Source: Pedobacter panaciterrae (GTDB taxonomy: Bacteria > Bacteroidota > Bacteroidia > Sphingobacteriales > Sphingobacteriaceae). Taken from it: a DNA stretch of 64,000 bases. A program made the translations under genes and the position numbers. The notes below the pieces were generated by a model. It worked only from the letters and a program-made list of their open reading frames with translations. It did not search any database and had not been told where the DNA came from. Where the stretch lies: assembly GCF_001636695.1 (NCBI RefSeq), contig NZ_LGEL01000011.1:62001-126000 (forward strand), in the 5' to 3' direction. Positions within the stretch are counted from its first letter, which is position 1. Every line of letters begins with the position of its first letter. Shown one piece after another: positions 35,415-43,666 of the stretch.

Positions 35415-35446
35415 TTGTCAGAAATAAATTAAAAGCTGTATTTTTG
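35415..35446 (+). promoter_or_regulatory. Bacteroidota-type promoter for the radical SAM gene
   Basis: TTG at 35415-35417 and TATTTTTG at 35439-35446 match the -33 TTG and -7 TAnnTTTG elements with 21 bases between. The predicted transcript start near 35452 is only about ten bases before the TTG start codon at 35463, giving a very short leader. It also marks the end of the PKS operon. Confidence 0.65.
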
Positions 35447-35462
35447 CAAGAAAAAAAAGCAA

Positions 35463-36413
35463 TTGGGAACTTTACTGGATCAGGGAATAAAAGGATATAA
35501 AAATTACGGAACGCACCTTAAGGAGAAATACAATGGCCAGCGTGTGTTTAAAGTAATAGTTGATGGTGGATTTACTTGTCCTAACCGAGATGGTAGTAAA
35601 GGTTATGGAGGCTGTACTTATTGTAATGTCGACTCCTTTACTCCTGAACTTTCAAGAAAACTTCCAACCATACGTGAGCAATTGGAACAGGGAATGGAAA
35701 GAGGAAAGGGTTTTTACAAAGCCGATAAATTTATTGTTTATTTCCAGCCTAATACCAATACTTACGCTCCGGTACATTACCTGAAAATGATGTACGATGA
35801 GGCCCTATCTATAAATACAGAAGATGTTGTAGGTTTTTCAGTAGGTACCAGACCAGATTGTATTGATGCAGAAAAGGTTGCTTTACTTGAAAGTTATGCC
35901 GATCGCTTTGATGTAGATTTAGAGATGGGTATGGAATCGATATACGACGAAACACTTAATCAGATCAATAGAGGATGTAGTCATGGTGAGTTTGTTGAAG
36001 CAGTTAAGCTGCTCGAAAACAGCAAGCTTGATTTATGTGTGCACACTATTTTTGGCTTCCCCTGGGAAACTGAAGAAATGATGTTGGGTTACATTCATGA
36101 AATTAACCGTTTCCCTCAAATTAAATTCGTAAAATTCCATCACCTGCACATAGTTGAGGGATCTATTATGGGAGTAAAGTATAAAAAAGAGCCATTTAAG
36201 TTGTTCTCATTAGAAGAATATACAGATCTGCTTTGTAAATTAATTCCATTATTGAGACCTGATATTGTGATTCAGAGACTGTTTGGAATATCAGATTGGG
36301 ATTTGTTAATAGCACCTAACTGGGGGCTAAATAAATCTGCTATTCAAACTTATATTGATAAAGAAATCGAACGCAGAGGTATAGTGCAAGGATCAGAATA
36401 CATAGCTAAATAG
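35463..36413 (+). CDS. YhcC-like radical SAM protein (TIGR01212 family)
   Basis: 316 residues starting at a TTG; no ATG or GTG lies in frame between it and the stop at 35430-35432, and the protein start matches the family (LLDQGIKGYKNYGTHLKEKY). The iron-sulfur motif is the family's long form, CPNRDGSKGYGGCTYC (Cys with nine residues to Cys-x-x-Cys), near residues 38-53. Further conserved pieces include YFQPNTNTYAP, GTRPDCI, ELGMES-like EMGMESIYDETL and HTIFGFPWET. This widespread family, close to Elp3-type radical SAM proteins, has no firmly assigned reaction; roles in tRNA or small-molecule modification are suspected. It has its own promoter and is followed 15 bases later by the hexosaminidase, possibly as one transcript. 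Confidence 0.92.
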   Translation: MGTLLDQGIKGYKNYGTHLKEKYNGQRVFKVIVDGGFTCPNRDGSKGYGGCTYCNVDSFTPELSRKLPTIREQLEQGMERGKGFYKADKFIVYFQPNTNTYAPVHYLKMMYDEALSINTEDVVGFSVGTRPDCIDAEKVALLESYADRFDVDLEMGMESIYDETLNQINRGCSHGEFVEAVKLLENSKLDLCVHTIFGFPWETEEMMLGYIHEINRFPQIKFVKFHHLHIVEGSIMGVKYKKEPFKLFSLEEYTDLLCKLIPLLRPDIVIQRLFGISDWDLLIAPNWGLNKSAIQTYIDKEIERRGIVQGSEYIAK

Positions 36414-36428
36414 ATTACCGGAAATTTT

Positions 36429-38732
36429 ATGAAGAACTTTATTACGTTGAAACTTAAGGTCACTTTAGTTTTATTGATTTGCGTGCTTTCGGCATTTGCT
36501 CAGCAAAAAGATGCTACATATGCTATTATTCCCCAGCCAGTAAAACTTATTCCCGCTGCGGGTAATTTTCAGTGGACCACAGCTACAAAACTGCTTCTCG
36601 CTGAAAATTCAGAAAGCCTGGCTCCGGCCTTAAATGAATTGAAGGCTACTTTTGCGCAGGTTAAACAAGGAAAAGCAGCAGCAAATACAATTACTTTAGG
36701 TCTTGATCCTTCGATTGCAAATGAAGGTTATACATTATCGGTTGAAAAAAATGCCATTGTAATTAAGGCCGCGTCTGTACAAGGTGCTTTCTGGGCTGTA
36801 GCCAGCTTGAAACAGTTGATGGGAACTGTGGTATTTCGGCACAAACAGGTTTTACAAAAATCATTACTGAGTGCAATTACCATTCCTTGTGTGAAAATTG
36901 AAGATGCTCCACGTTTTTCCTGGAGAGGTATTCATCTTGATGTTTCCCGCCATTTCTTTGATCTGTCTTATCTGAGAAAAATGATAGATAGGATGTCTTA
37001 TTATAAATTTAATAAGTTCCATTTGCATTTAACGGATGATCAGGGTTGGAGGATCGAAATCAAGAAGTATCCTGAGCTGACATCAAAAGGTGCATGGAGA
37101 GAGATGAACGGTCAGGATTCTAGCTGTATTGCGCTTTCTAAAACAAATCCAGACTACGCTATTCCTGAAAAGCACTTTAAGATGATCGATGGTAAAAAGA
37201 TGTATGGGGGATTTTACACTCAGGAAGAGATGCGCGGACTAATTGCGTATGCTGATTCTAGGGGAATAGAGATCATACCTGAAATTGATATGCCGGGTCA
37301 TATGATGGCTGCAACTAATCTTATGCCCTGGTTAACTTCTCATGGTAAAGGTGGGCAGGCAAAGGACTTCTCAGAGCCCTTATGCCCATGTAAAGAAACA
37401 ACTTTTGAATTTGCTGAGAATGTATTTACAGAGATTGCTGCATTATTTCCAAGCAAATACATTCATCTGGGCGCCGATGAAGTTGAAAAAACCAGCTGGA
37501 AAAATGTGCCTGAATGTGAAGCGTTGATGAAGAAAGAGGGGCTTAAAAGTGTGGATGAGCTGCAAAGTTATTTTGTGCGTAGAATGGAGCGGTTTTTTAA
37601 CAGTAAAGGGAAAAAGCTGATTGGTTGGGATGAAATACTGGATGGTGGAGTATCGCCAACAGCAACGATGATGTATTGGAGAACCTGGGTGCCTACAGCA
37701 CCTAAGCATGCAGCGGAAAAAGGAAATGATGTGATTATGACTCCAGGTGAGTTCTGTTATTTTGATGCTCAACAGGATGGAGGTACTTTAAAGAAGGTGT
37801 ATTCTTTTGATCCATATAAATTTAACATCACAGAAAATGAAAAGAAATTTATCATTGGTGTTCAGGCTAATATATGGACCGAGTATATTCCTTCAGAAAG
37901 AAGATTGGAGTATATGGTGTTTCCAAGAATGCTGGCAATGGCTGAAGTAGCATGGTATAATGGAGGCGTGGATTGGAATAACTTTGAACTGCGTGTGCAA
38001 AAACACTTTTCTTTACTGGATGCTATGAATATAAACTATCGTCTTCCAGATCTGGATGGTTTCACTACTCAGAGCGTTTTTGTTGATAAGGGTACATTAC
38101 ATATAAATAAACCGCTTGCCGGATTAACAATAAGGTATACTACTGATGGTACATTGCCAACCACTCAATCGAAAATTTTCAGTAAAGATTTAACTGTAAC
38201 CAAGCCTGTTGAATTTAAAGTGGCTGGTTTTAGGCCAAATGGTAACAGAGGCGATGTCTATACAATAAATTACGAACATCAGGATTATATGAAGCCTGTA
38301 CAGCTATCATCACCTGCAAAAGGTCTTAAGTTTTCGTATTATCCAAAGTTTTATAAAACTGTAAATGCAATAGACGAAAAAGATCTAGCTAGCGAAAGTA
38401 TAACTGCAGCAATTGAAATTCCTGTGGCTAAAACAGCAGAGAGCTTTGCTACTCGTCATAAAGGTTATTTTTATGCAGAAGAAACTGGCATTTATTCGTT
38501 CGCATTGCGGTCCGATGATGGAAGTGTACTAAAGTTGGGTGATAAAGTGTTTATTGATAGCGATGGGATGCATACATCTATTGAAAAATCAGCTCAGATA
38601 GCTCTTGAAAAAGGTTACCATCCATTTGAGCTTATGTTTTTAGAAGGTGGTGGCGGTTATATGTTGAAATTGCAATATAAAACACCTTCTGGTAAACTTA
38701 AGGATGTTGATGCCTCCGTTTTCTTCCATTAA
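36429..38732 (+). CDS. Secreted GH20 beta-N-acetylhexosaminidase with PA14 domain
   Basis: 767 residues. Signal peptide (VTLVLLICVLSAFAQQ), N-terminal GH20b domain (about 25-160), catalytic TIM barrel (about 165-510) with HLTDDQGWRIEIKKYP, EIDMPGHMMA and the acid/base pair Asp350-Glu351 in HLGADEVE; then a C-terminal Ig-like domain (YTTDGTLPTTQSKIFS, about 555-620) and a PA14-type carbohydrate-binding domain (about 660-767, FYAEETGIYSFALRSDDGS). It removes terminal N-acetylglucosamine or N-acetylgalactosamine from glycans by substrate-assisted catalysis in the periplasm or at the surface. Larger than the basic enzyme because of the two added domains. Not part of a TonB/SusD locus; used for chitin-oligosaccharide, host-glycan or wall recycling. 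Confidence 0.96.
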   Translation: MKNFITLKLKVTLVLLICVLSAFAQQKDATYAIIPQPVKLIPAAGNFQWTTATKLLLAENSESLAPALNELKATFAQVKQGKAAANTITLGLDPSIANEGYTLSVEKNAIVIKAASVQGAFWAVASLKQLMGTVVFRHKQVLQKSLLSAITIPCVKIEDAPRFSWRGIHLDVSRHFFDLSYLRKMIDRMSYYKFNKFHLHLTDDQGWRIEIKKYPELTSKGAWREMNGQDSSCIALSKTNPDYAIPEKHFKMIDGKKMYGGFYTQEEMRGLIAYADSRGIEIIPEIDMPGHMMAATNLMPWLTSHGKGGQAKDFSEPLCPCKETTFEFAENVFTEIAALFPSKYIHLGADEVEKTSWKNVPECEALMKKEGLKSVDELQSYFVRRMERFFNSKGKKLIGWDEILDGGVSPTATMMYWRTWVPTAPKHAAEKGNDVIMTPGEFCYFDAQQDGGTLKKVYSFDPYKFNITENEKKFIIGVQANIWTEYIPSERRLEYMVFPRMLAMAEVAWYNGGVDWNNFELRVQKHFSLLDAMNINYRLPDLDGFTTQSVFVDKGTLHINKPLAGLTIRYTTDGTLPTTQSKIFSKDLTVTKPVEFKVAGFRPNGNRGDVYTINYEHQDYMKPVQLSSPAKGLKFSYYPKFYKTVNAIDEKDLASESITAAIEIPVAKTAESFATRHKGYFYAEETGIYSFALRSDDGSVLKLGDKVFIDSDGMHTSIEKSAQIALEKGYHPFELMFLEGGGGYMLKLQYKTPSGKLKDVDASVFFH

Positions 38733-38739
38733 TGAATTG

Positions 38740-38774
38740 CTTATCCGGAGGTTTCTAAATAGTCTCCGTATAAG
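38740..38774. terminator. Possible shared terminator hairpin between convergent genes
   Basis: CTTATCCGGAG (38740-38750) pairs with CTCCGTATAAG (38764-38774) with one mismatch across a 13-base loop. It lies just after the hexosaminidase stop and overlaps the 3' end of the convergent SRPBCC gene. No long T-run follows, so the call is modest. Confidence 0.35.
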
Positions 38775-39234
38775 CTCCAAATAATTCAATAACCTTTTGT
38801 TTTCTGAAATTAAATATTTGCTGCAGCTTATCTGCAACAAATATATTATTGGCTATGCTGCCAAAAATACCCATTGGGAGTCCGTATGTTAAAATATCTA
38901 TCATTTCTGTCCCACCCTCGATTTCTTTGAAGTGGTGTTGATGGTGCCAGAACTTATAAGGGCCAAATCTCTGCTCATCGATAAAATACTCATTCTTTCT
39001 AATATGAGTGATTTCAGTCATCCAATTTAGCTTTATTCCTCCCAATGGAGAGATTTTGTACGTGATAATCATTCCCGGATACATTTCTTCAAGGTGGTTT
39101 TGATCTGAAGTTACCGTAAATGACATCTCTTTTGGAGTTATTCTAGCCAAATTCATCGGAGAAGAGAAAAAATCCCATGTTTCCTTTATAGATATTGGTA
39201 ATTTCTGCTTAAAAGTCAAGTGATATGATTTCAT
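38755..39234 (-). CDS. SRPBCC (START-like) ligand-binding protein
   Basis: About 159 residues from the second Met at 39234 (the frame opens at 39246, four codons earlier, MKYIMKSYHL). The pattern FKQKLPISIKETWDFFSSP with NLARITP, LNWMTEITH, FIDEQRFGPYKFWHHQHHF and MIDILTYGLPMG is typical of the SRPBCC/CoxG-like family found next to cell-division-inhibitor-type epimerases. These small proteins hold a hydrophobic ligand in a deep cavity; the ligand is not predictable. No membrane segment or signal. Convergent with the hexosaminidase, 22 bases between stops, so an independent gene. A link to the PKS operon 3.5 kb upstream as an aromatase/cyclase-type factor is conceivable but has no support beyond distance. 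Confidence 0.85.
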   Translation of the reverse strand: MKSYHLTFKQKLPISIKETWDFFSSPMNLARITPKEMSFTVTSDQNHLEEMYPGMIITYKISPLGGIKLNWMTEITHIRKNEYFIDEQRFGPYKFWHHQHHFKEIEGGTEMIDILTYGLPMGIFGSIANNIFVADKLQQIFNFRKQKVIELFGAYTETI

Positions 39235-39246
39235 AATGTATTTCAA

Positions 39247-39572
39247 TATACACTAAATAGGCTAAAATTGTTTTTCATATTTATTCTTGTCATTTTTTTT
39301 CTGTTTGCTGGTTTTTTATTCCTGTTTTTTGTTTTTTGCTAATTTTTATGTTTTTGTTAAAAAATAAAGGTCTTTTTGTGTTGAATGTGATAAATATTTA
39401 AAAAATTGGCAGTGATTTTATTAAATTATAATGTTTTTTGATGTGTTTTTTGATTTTTTTAGTGTTTTGTGTTGTTTTTGTTTGATTAAAAATGTGAATA
39501 ATTGAAAATTTTATCTAGTTTTATCAAAAAATCAGATAAAGTATAATTATAAACTAGTAAAATCTAACATTT
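39247..39572. other. 326-bp very AT-rich intergenic region before amt
   Basis: Long runs of T and TG (39280-39490) and no gene. The last 60 bases before the transporter contain nested short inverted repeats (CTAGTTT at 39515-39521 with AAACTAG at 39551-39557, and TTTATC/GATAAA inside), a possible nitrogen-control site. No exact TAnnTTTG or sigma-54 (-24/-12) element was found. Confidence 0.5.
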
Positions 39573-40943
39573 ATGGCAAAAGTTTTATTTAAACAGTGGG
39601 GTCCATTTGCAGTTTTATTAATAATTGCAATTTTGGCTCTTTTTATTCCCTTGCTTCCTAATTTTGACGAGGGAAAATACAGTGCGCCTGATATTGCATT
39701 TGTATTAATTGCTGCAGCTCTTGTATTTTTAATGACTCCAGGGCTTGCATTCTTCTACGGTGGTATGGTTCATCGTAAAAATGTTCTTTCTACTATGATT
39801 AAAAGTGTGGTAGCTGCAGGTGTAATTACCGTACTTTGGATTGTTGTAGGCTTCAGTCTTGCATTTGGAGATACAATTGGAGGATTTATAGGTAATCCAA
39901 CAACCTTTTTGTTCTTTCAGGGTGTAAATTCTGGTCCGGCATGGGGAACTATTCCGCTTTCACTGTTTGCGGTATTCCAATTGATGTTTGCTATCATTAC
40001 TCCGGGTTTAGTTGTTGGAGCGGTTGCAGAACGTATTCGTTTTACATCTTACATTTTGTTTATTGTATTGTTTGCTCTATTTGTTTATTCTCCTTTAGCA
40101 CACTGGACATGGTCTCCTGAAGGTTTCCTTTTAAAAATGGGTGTACTTGATTTTGCAGGTGGTACCGTTGTACACATCTCTGCAGGTATGGCTGCCCTGG
40201 CTGGTGCTTTGGTTTTAAAACGTAGAAAATCTCATATTGAACATCAGGAAGTTCCGCCTGCCAATATTCCTTATGTACTAATAGGTACAGGTTTGCTTTG
40301 GTTCGGTTGGTTTGGTTTTAATGCAGGATCTGCTTTAGGTGCCAATAGTCTTGCAGTTTCAGCTTTCTTAACTACTAATACTGCAGCTGGTGCTGCTGGT
40401 TTAGCCTGGATGTTCTTTGATGTAGCAAGAGGTAAAAAGCCTTCAGTTTTGGGTTTCTGTATAGGTGCTGTAGTAGGCTTGGTTGCCATTACGCCAGGTG
40501 CTGGTTTCGTAAGTATTCCGTCAAGTATCTTTATTGGTGTAATTGCAGCAGTTATTTCTAATCTTGTTGTTTCATGGAAACAAAAAACCAGCTTAGATGA
40601 TACATTAGACGTATTCCCTTGCCATGGTGTAGGTGGTATTGTTGGTATGCTTTTAACCGGTGTATTTGCTACTAAAACTGTTAACAGCGCTGGTGCAGAC
40701 GGGTTGTTTTATGGAAATCCTGAGTTTTTCTTTACTCAGCTTAAAGGAGCTGTAATTGTAATCATATTCAGCTTTGTTGTTTCTTTCATCATTTTCAAAC
40801 TAATCAACGTAGTACAGCCAATCCGTGTTACTTCGGAAGAAGAAGAAGAAGGATTAGATGCTTCTCAACATAATGAGAAATATTCTCAAGGTACTTTGAT
40901 TGTTGAATCAACAGGACAAGAGATCAACAACCCGGCATTTTAA
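39573..40943 (+). CDS. amt: Ammonium transporter
   Basis: 456 residues with about eleven to twelve membrane helices. Family landmarks: FFYGGMVHRKNVLSTM, GAVAERIRFTSYILF, DFAGGTVVHISAGMAALAGA, GTGLLWFGWFGFNAGSALG (the twin-His pore region includes His in VVHISAG) and DVFPCHGVGGIVGMLLTGVF (second pore His). It conducts ammonium across the inner membrane at low external nitrogen. The N-terminal 35 residues precede the canonical first helix and contain an extra hydrophobic stretch (FAVLLIIAILALFIPLL), which may be a signal sequence or additional helix. A porin follows 42 bases downstream, an arrangement common in this phylum. No glnB/K gene is adjacent, so PII control, if any, is encoded elsewhere. 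Confidence 0.96.
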   Translation: MAKVLFKQWGPFAVLLIIAILALFIPLLPNFDEGKYSAPDIAFVLIAAALVFLMTPGLAFFYGGMVHRKNVLSTMIKSVVAAGVITVLWIVVGFSLAFGDTIGGFIGNPTTFLFFQGVNSGPAWGTIPLSLFAVFQLMFAIITPGLVVGAVAERIRFTSYILFIVLFALFVYSPLAHWTWSPEGFLLKMGVLDFAGGTVVHISAGMAALAGALVLKRRKSHIEHQEVPPANIPYVLIGTGLLWFGWFGFNAGSALGANSLAVSAFLTTNTAAGAAGLAWMFFDVARGKKPSVLGFCIGAVVGLVAITPGAGFVSIPSSIFIGVIAAVISNLVVSWKQKTSLDDTLDVFPCHGVGGIVGMLLTGVFATKTVNSAGADGLFYGNPEFFFTQLKGAVIVIIFSFVVSFIIFKLINVVQPIRVTSEEEEEGLDASQHNEKYSQGTLIVESTGQEINNPAF

Positions 40944-40985
40944 TAAACCAAAACTATCTGAATTATCAACCTCAAACCGAAAATT

Positions 40986-42020
40986 ATGAAATTAAAATCA
41001 ATACTGACTATAGCATTATTATCTATTGTTTCGGCTACCTATGCTCAGGAAGCCGCTGAAACTCCTTTACAAATTTCGGGTTCAGTTGATACTTATTATA
41101 AATATGATTTTTCAAAAATATCAAACATTCCAACAAGCTTTGCTCCTGACCAGAACTCAGTTTCTATTGGAATGATCGATTTGGCTTTGAAAAAAACAAC
41201 AGGAAAAGCTTCTTTTGTGGGTGAGCTATCGTTTGGCCCGAGAGGCCAGGGTGGCTCATTGGTTCCTGAGGGAACAGAGTCATTTCATATTCAAAACTTG
41301 TACGTTAATTATGCTTTTACTGATAAATTTACAATGACGGCAGGTTTTATGGGTACTTTTATTGGATATGAAGTGATTTCTCCGGCAGCTAACTTTAACT
41401 ATTCTACATCTTACTTATTTACTAATGGTCCGTTCCAGAATGCTGGTATTAAAGCCACTTATGCATTCTCTCCAAAAGTTAGTTTAATGGTAGGTGCATT
41501 TAATGATGCGTGGAATAATTATGCTGCAAGTCCTAAATTCGGCGTTTCAACATTGGGTGCTCAATTAATGGTTGCTCCTGTTGAGGGTTGGACAGCTTAT
41601 CTTAACCTTGCAACTGGTTACGTTTCAGGAACTGAAATTGATTTAACCACTGCTTACCAGGTTACTGATAAATTTAAATTGGGATTGAACGCTGCTGACT
41701 GGTCAGCCGGACAGGGTCTTAAAGATACTGGTTTTACTGGTGCAGCTCTTTATCCTCAGTATGCATTTTCACCGGCTGTTGCTTTAGGTTTGAGGGGGGA
41801 GTACTTTAAAGCTAAGAAAAATGGCGGTGTGGCTGCTGGGCCTGATGCAGGAGAAAGTGTTATAGGTGTAACCCTTTCAGGAAATTTAAAAGCAGGAGGC
41901 TTAACCTTTATACCTGAGGTAAGACTTGATAATGGTTCTACTGCCAAGTTCCTTAAAGAAAGCGGTTCACTTACAAAATCAGCTACTCAAGTTTCTTTGG
42001 CTGCTGTTTACGCATTCTAA
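40986..42020 (+). CDS. Outer-membrane porin-like beta-barrel, amt partner
   Basis: 344 residues with a signal peptide (ILTIALLSIVSATYAQ) and a series of alternating strands ending in a C-terminal aromatic residue (SLAAVYAF), the outer-membrane insertion signal. Repeated strands such as SVDTYYKYDF, ASFVGELSFGPRGQGG, LYVNYAFTDKFTMTAGFMGT and NAGIKATYAFSPKVSLMVGAF indicate a barrel of the BBP2-like class. Placement directly after amt (42 bases) and before a strong terminator suggests co-transcription and a job in letting small nitrogen compounds cross the outer membrane. The substrate specificity is inferred from this linkage only. Confidence 0.88.
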   Translation: MKLKSILTIALLSIVSATYAQEAAETPLQISGSVDTYYKYDFSKISNIPTSFAPDQNSVSIGMIDLALKKTTGKASFVGELSFGPRGQGGSLVPEGTESFHIQNLYVNYAFTDKFTMTAGFMGTFIGYEVISPAANFNYSTSYLFTNGPFQNAGIKATYAFSPKVSLMVGAFNDAWNNYAASPKFGVSTLGAQLMVAPVEGWTAYLNLATGYVSGTEIDLTTAYQVTDKFKLGLNAADWSAGQGLKDTGFTGAALYPQYAFSPAVALGLRGEYFKAKKNGGVAAGPDAGESVIGVTLSGNLKAGGLTFIPEVRLDNGSTAKFLKESGSLTKSATQVSLAAVYAF

Positions 42021-42047
42021 GAAATACAAAACTTATTTTTTAATTTA

Positions 42048-42082
42048 GGGCTGTCGGAAGCATTTTTCCGACAGCCTTTTTT
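42048..42082 (+). terminator. Intrinsic terminator after the amt-porin unit
   Basis: GGCTGTCGGAA (42049-42059) pairs perfectly with TTCCGACAGCC (42066-42076), 6-base loop, followed by six T residues. Twenty-nine bases after the porin stop. Confidence 0.9.
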
Positions 42083-42094
42083 ACAACATAACCT

Positions 42095-42676
42095 ATGAAA
42101 TTATCATTGATCCTGCCTTTATTATTACTTACACTCAGCTCATTTTCTCAAAATAAAGTTTTGCCAATGAATGAGTATGGTAAGTACACATTTTTAGAGA
42201 TAACAGAAGTTAAGTCTGTACACAAAGATATAATGGCTGCCAATGCGAAACGTTTCTTTAAAACCAATTCGAAATCTGTAAAATTGAAATCTGTAGAAAA
42301 AGATACGGCTTTCTTTGGTACGGGTAAGCTGATACTACAGAAGGGGATAGGGAGTATTGGGCATCCATCAGGTGAAGTGGCTTATACTATTGCGGTTGAA
42401 TTGCGCAGTGATAAATACCGCTTGATTTTAAGTGATTTTGTAATTACCCCTTATGAGCGTGATAGGTATGGTAATTTTGTGCCCACTTCAGTTAGTACGG
42501 CCCTGGAGAAATCGCCAGGTAAGCTAAACCGCTCTGAATGGGACAATAACATGAATGCTATTGTGAACGAATCAAATAAAATTGCGGCCAAACTGAAAGT
42601 TATGATGAGTAACACCCAGGCTGAGCCCAAGCAAGAAGTAAAACAACCCGCTACAGTTTCGACAACAAAATGGTAA
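42095..42676 (+). CDS. Exported DUF4468-like protein of unknown function
   Basis: 193 residues. Signal peptide MKLSLILPLLLLTLSSFSQ, then a single domain that begins with NEYGKYTFLEITEVKSVHKD and contains AKRFFKTNSKSVKLKSVEKD, FGTGKLILQKG, GEVAYTIAVELRSDKYRLILSDFVITPY, and a helical end (MNAIVNESNKIAAKLKVMM). This strand-helix pattern fits the DUF4468 (TBP-like fold) family, common as secreted proteins in Bacteroidota and without a known function. The last 15 residues are disordered. It stands alone: a terminator lies before it and the next gene is convergent with only three bases between stops. Confidence 0.75.
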   Translation: MKLSLILPLLLLTLSSFSQNKVLPMNEYGKYTFLEITEVKSVHKDIMAANAKRFFKTNSKSVKLKSVEKDTAFFGTGKLILQKGIGSIGHPSGEVAYTIAVELRSDKYRLILSDFVITPYERDRYGNFVPTSVSTALEKSPGKLNRSEWDNNMNAIVNESNKIAAKLKVMMSNTQAEPKQEVKQPATVSTTKW

Positions 42677-42679
42677 TGT

Positions 42680-43153
42680 TTAATGTACCATTTTATCTGC
42701 GCAGGTAGAGCTGGCGAAAGCTTCTGGTTTTGCTTTAAAAATAAAACCCATGCTTAAAATATAGCCCATAGCCTCGTTTAAAGCTTTGTTTGATTTAAAC
42801 ATTGGGTTAGTATTGATATCGGCATGTACCTCCAGATCTACATCATACAAATCCAAAAGATCGCAAATTGAATAAGCTGTTTCAATAGACTTTTGAACTT
42901 CAATAAGCATCCTTTCCTTTATGCTCATTCGCTGAGGGGTTTTCTCCTGATGGATGTACATAAACCCTCCATGCTGCTCCCTTAACAGGACTATTACAGT
43001 CGCAAAATCAGTTAATGCTCCTTTGACCTGGGAATCTGTGCCTATGCAGACTTTAAGGTGGTAGCCTTTTTCAGTTTCTCTGATGATGGCTTTTTCTACT
43101 TCTTCTAAGATGGGTGCGTGGATTACCTCGCCACTAAATTTTTTCCAGATCAT
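42680..43153 (-). CDS. YkuK-like RNase H-fold protein
   Basis: 157 residues, cytoplasmic. The start (MIWKKFSGEVIHAPILEEVEKAI) and the strands KVCIGTDSQVKGALTDFATVIVLL, VDLEVHADINTNPMFKSN and AMGYILSMGFIFKAKPEAF match the YkuK/DUF458 group of RNase H-like proteins. Asp in GTDSQ and Asp/Asn in HADIN are the likely metal ligands. C-terminal SSTCADKMVH is the family's conserved ending. The biological role is not established; a nuclease activity is implied by the fold. Convergent with the DUF4468-like gene. Upstream spacing is 268 bases to the next gene, with no promoter that I can call. Confidence 0.85.
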   Translation of the reverse strand: MIWKKFSGEVIHAPILEEVEKAIIRETEKGYHLKVCIGTDSQVKGALTDFATVIVLLREQHGGFMYIHQEKTPQRMSIKERMLIEVQKSIETAYSICDLLDLYDVDLEVHADINTNPMFKSNKALNEAMGYILSMGFIFKAKPEAFASSTCADKMVH

Positions 43154-43421
43154 ACGCTAATTGGTGTTATCATAAACAACCCGTATTCAGGTTTCCTAAA
43201 AATAAGAGGATTAAATTAAAATGAAGTTAATTCTTTATTGTTTAATTGCTAACAATTCTCTAGTTGTCAACAGTTTAGTGTGTTGTTTTGTTGTAGATTT
43301 TAGTATCTTTAATAATGTGTGCTATACTATTACAAATAGAATATTCGTTAAAACAAAACGGCGCTGGGTGAGATTGTATATATAAATGTACCAATAATAA
43401 ATTAATCAGATTAAAATCATT

Positions 43422-43640
43422 ATGAAGACAGAATTGATAAATGAGTTTTATTTGATGCAGCAGAGTAGGGCATCTGTAGATTATAATGAAATGGTGTATG
43501 ATAGAGTATATACTCCAATTAAGCATGCAAATTGGAAAATGACTACATGGATTTCCGAAAGAGGGCATATGCTAATGAATATGGAAATTAAGCTGAATAG
43601 CTCGATGAAACACTTAAGAAAGAAGTATCTGAAGTTTTAA
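43422..43640 (+). CDS. Small unknown protein, 72 residues
   Basis: A short plus-strand frame beginning MKTELINEFYLMQQSRASVD and rich in Met, Lys and Trp (NWKMTTWISERGHMLMNMEIK). No signal peptide, membrane helix or motif. The amino-acid mix is believable for a soluble helical protein and the ATG follows an A-rich leader, typical for this phylum; a -7-like TATCTTTA lies at 43304-43311 but is more than 100 bases upstream. It ends 27 bases before the helicase start. A competing minus-strand frame over the same DNA looks worse. Family not recognised; real-gene status moderately likely. Confidence 0.5.
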   Translation: MKTELINEFYLMQQSRASVDYNEMVYDRVYTPIKHANWKMTTWISERGHMLMNMEIKLNSSMKHLRKKYLKF

Positions 43641-43654
43641 TGCCTTAATTCCGC

Positions 43655-43662
43655 TATCTTTG
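43655..43662 (+). promoter_or_regulatory. Exact -7 element of the helicase gene, near-leaderless
   Basis: TATCTTTG matches TAnnTTTG exactly and ends only 4 bases before the first ATG (43667) and 7 before a second in-frame ATG (43670). Transcription would begin at or beside the start codon. No clear TTG -33 element. Confidence 0.55.
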
Positions 43663-43666
43663 CGCC

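Noticed and set aside
39380-39430. Possible sigma-54 promoter (TTGGCAG) upstream of amt
   Set aside because: The -12 GC element is absent at the required spacing.
43275-43568. 97-codon minus-strand ORF over the small plus-strand gene at 43422
   Set aside because: High Ile/His/Tyr content with no motif; the plus-strand frame has a better composition and spacing.
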